Source: Caryophanales bacterium
GTDB lineage: Bacteria; Bacillota; Bacilli; Bacillales; DSM-4216
Length of the DNA: 45,535 bases
NCBI GenBank assembly: GCA_014896555.1
Contig: JADBKC010000006.1
Coordinates: forward strand, 1-45,535
Direction: 5' to 3'
The notes under the pieces were generated by a model, which did no database searches, had not been told where the DNA came from, and saw only the letters and a program-made list of their open reading frames with translations. Below, one piece after another: positions 1 to 8,003 of this stretch (positions within the stretch are counted from its first letter, which is position 1; every line of letters starts with the position of its first letter). The translations under genes were made by a program, and so were the position numbers.

Positions 1-495
1 AATAATTAAAGAACTTCACATGAGTTATCAACAGAACTGCTATCATATAAAGTCTAATCTTGCATTTAAAAAGATAACTATTAGTAATGGCGAAGAAGTC
101 ATGCTGACAGCGTATAAAATCTCCTCGATATTTAAAAATATTTTAGGTATTTATGATTACAAAGTTCATGTTAATCATACGATGGGCTTACCATTTGTAG
201 TGTGGGTGGCAGTTTTCAAGGGGATACATTTATTACTTAGACATTAGATTTGTTGTAAAGGTAATGAAAACTAAAGGGAAGCGGGATTTGGCAGATCATT
301 TCGAATAAACTACGCCCTCAGCCAAATCATTCTGCTTGATATGTTTGCCTAAGAGCCGAGCGAAAGCCAGGTCATCATTCCTGGTTTTCCTCCAGGGGAA
401 AGGGGATGTCGATATTTCTCTACAAAGAATGGAAGATCTAATGAATACAGAAAGAACATGGTTCAGTAACAAAGTATGTGTAACATTAATTTAAT
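1..495. other. left-edge gap, no confident gene
   Basis: No recognisable gene is seen here. A 75-codon frame on the plus strand (20-247) has no family I recognise. An overlapping frame just after it continues as protein-like sequence, so this may be the remains of a frameshifted gene. A short hairpin (gccagg/cctggt, near 367-383) followed by a short T run could be a weak terminator. The stretch ends where the ISL3-type element begins. Confidence 0.3.
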
Positions 496-1913
496 AATTC
501 GACAAAAAAGGAAAATCCAAACCATCATCGAATTGGTTAAGTACCTAACTCACCATTCGAAAGGATGATTTGGATGCTTAACCATTATACCATGGAACAG
601 GAAATGAAAACAGTTCCTTTTGTCATAATTCACCAAGAGGAAGTGCCCATAGGCTATCCCAATTCCGGGCTATACCGGTATCTGGTATTGCCGAATGTGG
701 GGGGCAATTGCCCCGATTGCGGAATGTGGACCACCACAATTCATGAATACCACCCAAAGTGCGTGACTGGAGGAACGCACAATGGAACGCCGATATATGA
801 CAACTTCCTTCATCGCCGGCTCAAATGCAGGAACTGCCCAAGAACTTTTATGGAGCCCATTCCTTGGCTGAAACCATACCAACAGCTTACAGAACCAGGA
901 AGGATTGCCATGCTCCATTCGGCAGCCAACGGAACCTTCCAGGCTGTTGGCAGCTCTTTTGGACGTAGTGGTCAGAACATCAAGGTTCATGTTCGCAAGC
1001 ATTTTCATGAGAATGGGCCTAATCAATTAAATAAACAGCCAACGCCTACCTATCTTGGCATTGATGAAATCAGTCTGGCTAAGGGGAAACACAGTTATCG
1101 GCTAGTCATCTACAACCTGTCAACACCATGGAGGGCTGAACTTGTCTGCATCCATGAAAATAGAAAAAAGGAGGATCTGATCAAAATCCTTAAGGAATTT
1201 GATCAGCCACACCGCATAACGGCAATTGCCATTGATATGTGGAAGCACTATAAATCGGCAATTGAGGAAGCCCTCCCTCATACGTTGATAGTCGTTGATG
1301 CCTTTCATGTGATTCAGGCCTCCACAGGCGTTTTAGAGAAAGTCCGAAAACAAGCTCAATCCAGATTAGGGAGGGAACAGTCCAAAGCCCTAAAGCAGGA
1401 TAAGGAACTCTTCGCAAAGCCCTTGGAAGAACTGACGGAAGAAGAAAAAGAACGTTTGAAAAATTGGCAGGAGACTGTCCCGGAACTGGCAACAGCCATA
1501 TCTCTCCATCAAAAGCTTCGCTCCCTTTACCGCTGCAAGGATTTTGAAGAAGGCCTTAACCTGCTTGCCGATTGGGAGGGAGATGTTTTGGAATCCGGGC
1601 TTGAGCCTTTTCGGGAACTGCTGGGCACCATTTGGAACTGGCTCCCTGAAATCATGAATCGTTTTATTTGCAAAATCTCCAACGCCAAGACCGAGGGCAA
1701 GAACAACCAGCTCCGTGCCATGAATAAACAGGGATTTGGGTATTCTGCAGAATCCCTTCGGGCAAGAATGTTTCTTAAGGAACAGGACAAGGCACAGGAT
1801 AGCTGGAGAAAGCATCAAGATAAAATAGCTGGAAAACTAGAGCAATTAGCTTAACCCATAGTTCGACACACCTAAGCTGACAAAGTAGACCTATGTCATT
1901 TTAATGTCGAATT
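496..1913 (+). mobile_element. ISL3-family insertion sequence
   Basis: The transposase gene is flanked by short imperfect terminal inverted repeats: aattcgaca followed by an A-rich run at 496-504, and its inverse tgtcgaatt at 1905-1913. About 1.4 kb is a normal size for ISL3 elements. I could not find an 8-bp target duplication, so the exact ends are uncertain. The right end lies about 40 bp beyond the lanJ stop codon, so this element forms the downstream border of the lantibiotic operon. Confidence 0.7.
574..1854 (+). CDS. ISL3-family transposase
   Basis: This is a DDE transposase that would cut and paste its own element. The N-terminal part has paired CxxC zinc-finger motifs (CPDCG, later CRNC) typical of ISL3. 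The catalytic core shows GIDEISLAKG (first Asp), AIDMWKHY (second Asp) with VVDAFHV after it, and TEGKNNQLRAMNK carrying the final Glu. The ATG at 574 is preferred over the one at 565 because AAAGGA lies 8-9 bases before it. The product is about 426 residues, full length for the family, with no internal stop. It is transcribed convergently with the lantibiotic operon, so the two run into each other around position 1900. Confidence 0.93.
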   Translation: MLNHYTMEQEMKTVPFVIIHQEEVPIGYPNSGLYRYLVLPNVGGNCPDCGMWTTTIHEYHPKCVTGGTHNGTPIYDNFLHRRLKCRNCPRTFMEPIPWLKPYQQLTEPGRIAMLHSAANGTFQAVGSSFGRSGQNIKVHVRKHFHENGPNQLNKQPTPTYLGIDEISLAKGKHSYRLVIYNLSTPWRAELVCIHENRKKEDLIKILKEFDQPHRITAIAIDMWKHYKSAIEEALPHTLIVVDAFHVIQASTGVLEKVRKQAQSRLGREQSKALKQDKELFAKPLEELTEEEKERLKNWQETVPELATAISLHQKLRSLYRCKDFEEGLNLLADWEGDVLESGLEPFRELLGTIWNWLPEIMNRFICKISNAKTEGKNNQLRAMNKQGFGYSAESLRARMFLKEQDKAQDSWRKHQDKIAGKLEQLA

Positions 1914-1952
1914 TTGCGAGTGTTCACACGATTTGTTAATGAACCGTTATTT

Positions 1953-3059
1953 TTAAAGAATCAGAACACATTTGCCAAATCGGGAGGAATCAAAAAAAGA
2001 GCGTTGTACAAAATCTACACCTTCTTCTAGTTGATATTCCTTATCGATGATTATTCTTGTCCCCGTTCTATTTTGTAGCTGAATTGCTCTTTCTAAATCT
2101 TCTTTTGAACCTAGGCAATTTCCCAAAATAGAAACATTCTTAACAATACTCATTTCTAATGCTCCTCTGACCACAGGCTCCGTATCACTTGGTGTGTCAC
2201 TGGACAATAGTGGATGTTGATCTCGTAAACCACAAGTAACATATGTCCCACCAGTTTGTAAGTAATATAATGCATAGCCGATATTCATATCGAAAAACGG
2301 ATCAAAAACATAAGTAATCTTCTGCTTGACGATATCATTTGATGTACTATTAATAGCGTTACTTACTAATTCTACGCGGCTAGGATATACTTTTTGTATT
2401 TCTTCATCACTCCACTCTGACGTTGATAAACAAAGAGGAGTGATGCCATGAGAGAGTAACTGTTGAATAATAAACAGTGATGTGTTTGACCGTGCACTTA
2501 ATACTAACGGATTCCCACCATTCGTAAGTATTCCAGAGCGTCTTATCATCGCTGACGCGGTTTGGGATCCCAAAGAAAAACAGGCGGCTTCACTATCACT
2601 TAGGCTTTTTGGTACTTTTATGATCTTATTCTTATGGAGACGCAACCAACCCAACGATGCAAAATTTGTAGCTACACCGGGTAAAATTCCTTGTTTTCCG
2701 CTATCAGGGTATGAACAATTAGACATAACACGATCTCCGCCCTTAAATTCATGTACGTCCCTACCGACGGCAACAATAATTGCGCTAAATTCTGATCCAA
2801 AAGGAACAAACAATCGATCAGAACCCTTGATTGAATTGTAGTTTTCAAGTAATATGGCTTTATCACGGTAATTGCATGAAAAAGCTGTCACTTTTACTAA
2901 TACATATTCATGATTCTTCGGATTTTCAGTATCGAAAAAAGGCTGTTCTAATTCAACTGTTCCAAACAGTATATCTACTTGTCCAAACTTAACAATTCCT
3001 AGTTCTATATAATCCGTTGACTTCTTCTTACTCGGATTAATTGCCACTAATGAGCGCAC
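1953..3059 (-). CDS. lanJ: LanJ (LtnJ-like) lantibiotic dehydroalanine reductase
   Basis: The protein is a member of the medium-chain (zinc-type alcohol) dehydrogenase superfamily, 368 residues. Visible family features are the GroES-like N-terminal half (FGSEFSAIIVAVG followed by GGDRVMSN) and a cofactor-binding half in which the usual GxGxxG is replaced by a loose VLSARSNTS. In lacticin 3147, LtnJ reduces dehydroalanine made from serine to D-alanine. The same role is inferred here from position: last gene of a lacticin 3147-type operon, starting 13 bp inside the end of lanM2, which suggests translational coupling. The residues that would be targeted in the two precursors are described under lanA1 and lanA2. 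An unrelated quinone oxidoreductase is the alternative, but the synteny argues strongly against that. Confidence 0.85.
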   Translation of the reverse strand: MRSLVAINPSKKKSTDYIELGIVKFGQVDILFGTVELEQPFFDTENPKNHEYVLVKVTAFSCNYRDKAILLENYNSIKGSDRLFVPFGSEFSAIIVAVGRDVHEFKGGDRVMSNCSYPDSGKQGILPGVATNFASLGWLRLHKNKIIKVPKSLSDSEAACFSLGSQTASAMIRRSGILTNGGNPLVLSARSNTSLFIIQQLLSHGITPLCLSTSEWSDEEIQKVYPSRVELVSNAINSTSNDIVKQKITYVFDPFFDMNIGYALYYLQTGGTYVTCGLRDQHPLLSSDTPSDTEPVVRGALEMSIVKNVSILGNCLGSKEDLERAIQLQNRTGTRIIIDKEYQLEEGVDFVQRSFFDSSRFGKCVLIL

Positions 3060-5842
3060 TCAAGATCCTCCTTATATATACTTCGTTGATATGATACAGA
3101 GCTTAGATTAAGTGGAAACCAAGCAGAGTCACCATTATTATACATCTTTAACAGGAGAGCAGAATCAGCTACTCCACTCCAACCGAGAAAGTATCCCAGA
3201 AGATAGTCTCTATTCTTTTCTCCAGTATAAAATCCATGATTATTAGCTAAATCCAATACAGTTTCCCAATACTGATTTGCAAGTGATAGATACCACGAAT
3301 CCCCGGTAGCTTCATATGCAAATAGTAGAGATTGAAGTACCCCAGTAGCCCCATGACATATAGATAAATCTATAGGTCCATTTTCTGGTAATGCTGTTGA
3401 TTTCTTCGCTATTTCATAGAGATTTAATTGTTCGTTTAATGCTCTTGCCATTTCAGCTAGAACCATTAACAAGCCAGCATTTCCGTTACACCAACCCGCA
3501 GTATTAACAGTATTTGGAAAAGATATTTGTGAAGCCTTTTTAAAAAAATACTTACATCCTTCAATATTTTTTAAAGCATAAGATAATCTAAATTGTGCCC
3601 ATATAACTCCTAAATTGCCATGTGCAATTCCATCACTAGATAACATACTCGATGGGCTTTCATTGCAAATTTTATGTTCTAAATTTTTTAGAACCCGATA
3701 CGGCGTATCCGAAAATGATGCTAACATGAGACCTATACCTATCGGACCAATAAATACATCGCCACGCGGAATATTCTCTGATTGAATTTGAGACACAACT
3801 TGTTCTATTTCTTTTACTCTATTCCTATTATGGTTAAATATAAAATCCAAGGAACTAGATCCTGAAATTATTGATATTGGTGCAGATTCTAATTGTGAAG
3901 AAAATGCACTACAAAGGGATTTTAAACCTCGTTTGGCCTGATTATAAAGATTAGTGTACTTGGAACGATTAGCTATTTTTTCATACTCTGTCAGGTGCTC
4001 CAAGAGGAATAGAATACCCCCAGTATCATGAAGCGAAATAAGAGAACTAGAGTCATAGGATATAGGGATATCTCCATACACTCCTCCAATCCATCCAGTT
4101 TCAGGATTATCTATTTTGGTAGTAATTGACAAAGAACTTATTAATTCAATCAAAGGATTAGGATCATCTTTTGTCACCTTTCGCAAGACGTTTGAAAAGA
4201 GAGGAGATTGATATCCCAAATCATCTACTTTTTTATGCTCTGCCTCATGTATTCTAATATCAGAATATCCTTCTGCAATAAAGCGTTTATCAAGTAATAA
4301 TCTTTTTTGTGAAAGGTTCTCTAACCGTCTTATTACATTATTTTCCGGTGACACATCAAATATCTCATTTGAAATAAAGTCCCCTGAATATAAACGTTTA
4401 TCATTTGCTTTTATAGAAAAATATGGAATATCTCCATTTTTTATGGAACGGATTTCTTCTTCTAATATACTCTTGGCTATTTCAGAATCTCTAATCAACT
4501 TAGGTGGTTTTAGATATTTTAGCACTTGATTTATTGTGGCATCGTCAACTAAATTTTCTGGAAATAGGCATGCATCAAGCATAAAGTAATACTGAACTGT
4601 AGGTCTATTAATTACTCTAATTAAACATTGAATATCAGTAAATATAGAATAAATTTGCTCTCGTTTGTCCATCATCTTTTCATACCCATCTGAGTAACCG
4701 TTGAGAAAATCCTCTTGAAATGGAAGTGGATCGGGTGCTTGATTACTAGTTAACATGATTGGTACAGTTGTTCGAGTAACAGTAAGCTTTTCCCTGGCTA
4801 TATCCACAGCATCAGTTCCTGGATTTTTCAATGAAAAAACCATTTCATTAGTTTTTTGTGGATAGGGTGTATTAATAGCGCCAATCAATACCTTGCGCGG
4901 AATCGTCGGTAGTTTAGCTGGAATTATTGACGTATTAGCAATTGAATAGGAAAGCATTTCTCCCATTAATCCATCGAGTGAATTACATGTACGATCGTAT
5001 GCTGGTTGTAAACTAGTTTCTAAATCTACAAAATTAGGAAATACCCCATTAAAAATGATATTTTCATCATGTAAATCTGTTGATCCAAGACAGCTAAACA
5101 CCGCCGCACATAAACCGAGATTATAATAAGCACTGCCGGCCTCTGATTGGCTTATGGGTGTACGCTGCACAAACGCCTGCCAACCGTACTCACCCCGATT
5201 AACTGTTTGGGCAACTGGTGAATGGTTCTGTAAAGAATCAAATTTTAGAATATCAGAAAAAAGTCTATCTATTAAAACATCAATCTCTAAAGACCGAGGC
5301 TTATATAGAATCTTTTTCGACGGTTTAAATTCAAAGCAAAGAACAACTTTTGAACCATTGTGAGGATCGGATTCAAGAGGCGTAATAGTTTGTAATTTTG
5401 ATCCTCTGCTAATTAAACCTTCTGATAAGAGTAAAGTAGCATCTCTGCTAAAATTGACGCACACATCTTCGATAAAAGAACAAGTATTTTTCACTGTTTG
5501 TGTGACCATTTTTCTTAAAAAATCATATTTTGTAAACCAATTGCATATGAGTTCCTTATCGATTGAACTGACATATCGATCAAATGCTTTTGATGATAAA
5601 GGATCAACAGGATAAGATAAACTTTCTCGATATTTGTGAAATTCATATACAAAAGTTTTTTGACACAGTCTCCACACATGATATTCCAATAATGCATGTA
5701 AACAATTCATAGATGCTATCTCAGCATGTGATACAACATCTTGCCGGGAAAGAAGTTCTTTTATCTTATATTTAGTATGTTCTATTTCATCCGAAAAGAA
5801 ACTAGCCACTGCATGAACTAGTTTATCTACTACCAATTGCAT
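3047..5842 (-). CDS. lanM2: LanM2, class II lanthipeptide synthetase (probably for the beta peptide)
   Basis: This is a bifunctional cytoplasmic enzyme that phosphorylates and dehydrates Ser/Thr and then closes thioether rings. The ATG at 5842 is chosen because GGAGAG lies 6-7 bases upstream; this gives 931 residues. The N-terminal dehydratase (kinase-like) domain shows KPRS at about 181-184, DLHDEN at 256-261 and DLE at 273-275. The C-terminal LanC-type cyclase domain has the zinc ligands in WCNG (Cys785) and CHG (Cys829, His830). All key residues are present, so the enzyme looks intact. The gene overlaps the end of lanT by 20 bp. By gene order it matches LtnM2, which acts on the beta precursor; which peptide it really modifies is inference. 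Confidence 0.93.
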   Translation of the reverse strand: MQLVVDKLVHAVASFFSDEIEHTKYKIKELLSRQDVVSHAEIASMNCLHALLEYHVWRLCQKTFVYEFHKYRESLSYPVDPLSSKAFDRYVSSIDKELICNWFTKYDFLRKMVTQTVKNTCSFIEDVCVNFSRDATLLLSEGLISRGSKLQTITPLESDPHNGSKVVLCFEFKPSKKILYKPRSLEIDVLIDRLFSDILKFDSLQNHSPVAQTVNRGEYGWQAFVQRTPISQSEAGSAYYNLGLCAAVFSCLGSTDLHDENIIFNGVFPNFVDLETSLQPAYDRTCNSLDGLMGEMLSYSIANTSIIPAKLPTIPRKVLIGAINTPYPQKTNEMVFSLKNPGTDAVDIAREKLTVTRTTVPIMLTSNQAPDPLPFQEDFLNGYSDGYEKMMDKREQIYSIFTDIQCLIRVINRPTVQYYFMLDACLFPENLVDDATINQVLKYLKPPKLIRDSEIAKSILEEEIRSIKNGDIPYFSIKANDKRLYSGDFISNEIFDVSPENNVIRRLENLSQKRLLLDKRFIAEGYSDIRIHEAEHKKVDDLGYQSPLFSNVLRKVTKDDPNPLIELISSLSITTKIDNPETGWIGGVYGDIPISYDSSSLISLHDTGGILFLLEHLTEYEKIANRSKYTNLYNQAKRGLKSLCSAFSSQLESAPISIISGSSSLDFIFNHNRNRVKEIEQVVSQIQSENIPRGDVFIGPIGIGLMLASFSDTPYRVLKNLEHKICNESPSSMLSSDGIAHGNLGVIWAQFRLSYALKNIEGCKYFFKKASQISFPNTVNTAGWCNGNAGLLMVLAEMARALNEQLNLYEIAKKSTALPENGPIDLSICHGATGVLQSLLFAYEATGDSWYLSLANQYWETVLDLANNHGFYTGEKNRDYLLGYFLGWSGVADSALLLKMYNNGDSAWFPLNLSSVSYQRSIYKEDLECAH

Positions 5843-8003
5843 TTTCAACTCTCTCCTTTTCAAGCTCCGCACCAAACAATTTTGCATACAAGCCACCTTT
5901 ATTAATTAATTCCTCATGAAGTCCACTTTCTACAATGCATCCATTTTCAAGAACTACAATACGATCAGCATTTAGAATAGTCTCTAAACGATGTGCTATA
6001 ACAACTTTTGTACACTTAAGTTTTGATAATGTATCATAAACATATGATTGTGAAATATTATCAAGTGATGAAGTCGCTTCATCCATTATCAGTAATTTGG
6101 GTGTTTGAAGTAAAACTCTCGCTATATGAATACGTTGTCTTTGTCCTCCAGATAGGTTTGCTCCCGTTTCTGATATTACTGTATTGTAACCCATAGGAAG
6201 CTTATTAATAAAGTCCAGAAATTCCAACGAATCACAAATCTCCCGTATTTCTGCTTCTGTACGCTTACTGCCAAGTTTGAGATTTTCCATTATAGTTCGA
6301 TTGTGCAAATGTGCTTCTTGAGGAATATAGCTAATTGAGTCTCTTAATGTATCAAGATTATATTCATGATACTCAATTCCTCCAAAATATATAGAACCAC
6401 TAGTAGGTTCAAATAAACTAGCTATTATCTTCCCAAGCGTAGTCTTCCCGGATCCGGATACCCCAACAAGAGCAATCGTTTCCCCATCAGAAATATTCAA
6501 ATTAATATTTTTAATGGCCGGAATACTATCGGACGTATAACTAAAACTAACATTTTTAATAGAAACTGATCCTGAAGCCATTTCCTTTGAATCCTTACGA
6601 GAATATTCTATAGGATATTCAAATATATCCTCAGCTAACACAATATACCGCTCTGCCACCTGAACTTCCGATACAATTGTAAATACTGAATTCACATAGA
6701 CGAACAATAATGACACAATCGACTGAACCGCAATTGCTTGCCCGAGTGTCATGAGACCTAGTTCTGCCATATATATACCTGTAACAAGAATAATTAAAGG
6801 AGCAAATACTTGTATTCCGGATAATATCGATCCTATTATTCCTTGCTGGATACGCATTCTGTGGCTTGTTGCATTTAAGAATTTTTTGAATCGTTGTTCC
6901 CAGTCATTGATATAGGACTGAACATAGCCTCCTAGTTTTACGCTATTTATTGAAACTATAGCATCTAACTGTATGCTTTGTGCGTTAGTTCCCTCATGTA
7001 GTTCTTTATCTGTTGCAGAACTTACGTAAGACTGAGTAATAATCAAAAAGGCAAAAGTTGATAAAGTAAACAACAGTATCATTATTCCGAGCAATGGTGA
7101 TATCCAAAAAACATAGACTAATATTGATATACCGCTTATCAAATCAAGACATGCCTGTACTAGTGTTGTTCCCAAAACATCCTGTATTCGTGTAAGGGAG
7201 TTAAGACGATAAATAATTTCTCCGGGCGCCCTTACTGTAAAATACTTCGCTGGGAGTGATAAAACACGTGTAAAAGCACCACTCAGAATATGCCATCTAA
7301 AACGATAAATTATCTTTATTGTGAAGTATGTTCTGAGAAAATTTAGAATTACCATAATAATTAATGCTATGATGATAGATCCGAGTATTGTAGCAAAAGA
7401 AATAGCATCACCAAACCCATTGTCAATTATTAGCTGTGTAAATATGGGAATCGCTAATGTTATTCCAACTAAAATAATACTCATTAAAGCTATTTTTAAA
7501 TATAGACCTATCATATTAGATGGCCAAATATGCTTTTTTTTCCATCTAGAAAGATTGCTAACACTGCGTTTCTTGAAATCTATTCCAGGTTCAGCAACTA
7601 TTACATACTCTTGGAAGTTTTCTAGAAATTCCGATTGGGATATTGTTATCCGACCTATCGATGGGTCCATGATTATCACTTCATGTTCATTATATGATTC
7701 AACACAAACAAAATGATATCCTTTCCAAAAAGCTATGATTGGAAAATTTATTACCTTAAGTGCCCTCGGGTCTTTTATTTGATAAGTTTTTGCATTCATT
7801 CCAAAATGAGAGAGCAACTCTTTTAGTTGTTGTAATCCTAGACCGTCTCTGCCCGGCTCTTTAACTTGTCTGAGCTCAGTAAGTGAAATTTGATAATCAT
7901 AAGCCTCCAGAATTGTTTTAACACAACATAGCCCACATTCTGATTGTGCTAATTGTAAAGATGGCGTGAGTCTTCTTTTTTTAATTTTAGAAAATATTTT
8001 CAT
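5823..8003 (-). CDS. lanT: LanT, C39 peptidase-ABC exporter for lantibiotic
   Basis: The product is a 726-residue inner-membrane exporter that removes the leader at a Gly-Gly or Gly-Ala site and secretes the mature peptide. The N-terminal C39 protease domain has the catalytic Cys23 (QSECGLCC), His97 (GYHFVCV) and Asp113 (MDPS). About six membrane segments follow between residues 165 and 440. The C-terminal ATPase has Walker A GVSGSGKT (514-521), signature LSGGQ (617-621), Walker B with DEATSSLD (641-648) and switch His671. The start codon overlaps the lanM1 stop (ATGA), so translation is probably coupled. The two precursors end their leaders in GG and GA, both of which the lacticin 3147 LanT is known to handle. 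Confidence 0.95.
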   Translation of the reverse strand: MKIFSKIKKRRLTPSLQLAQSECGLCCVKTILEAYDYQISLTELRQVKEPGRDGLGLQQLKELLSHFGMNAKTYQIKDPRALKVINFPIIAFWKGYHFVCVESYNEHEVIIMDPSIGRITISQSEFLENFQEYVIVAEPGIDFKKRSVSNLSRWKKKHIWPSNMIGLYLKIALMSIILVGITLAIPIFTQLIIDNGFGDAISFATILGSIIIALIIMVILNFLRTYFTIKIIYRFRWHILSGAFTRVLSLPAKYFTVRAPGEIIYRLNSLTRIQDVLGTTLVQACLDLISGISILVYVFWISPLLGIMILLFTLSTFAFLIITQSYVSSATDKELHEGTNAQSIQLDAIVSINSVKLGGYVQSYINDWEQRFKKFLNATSHRMRIQQGIIGSILSGIQVFAPLIILVTGIYMAELGLMTLGQAIAVQSIVSLLFVYVNSVFTIVSEVQVAERYIVLAEDIFEYPIEYSRKDSKEMASGSVSIKNVSFSYTSDSIPAIKNINLNISDGETIALVGVSGSGKTTLGKIIASLFEPTSGSIYFGGIEYHEYNLDTLRDSISYIPQEAHLHNRTIMENLKLGSKRTEAEIREICDSLEFLDFINKLPMGYNTVISETGANLSGGQRQRIHIARVLLQTPKLLIMDEATSSLDNISQSYVYDTLSKLKCTKVVIAHRLETILNADRIVVLENGCIVESGLHEELINKGGLYAKLFGAELEKERVENAIGSR

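Noticed and set aside
670-1818. Long minus-strand frames opposite the ISL3 transposase
   Set aside because: They are shadows of a well-conserved transposase gene and show no protein family features.
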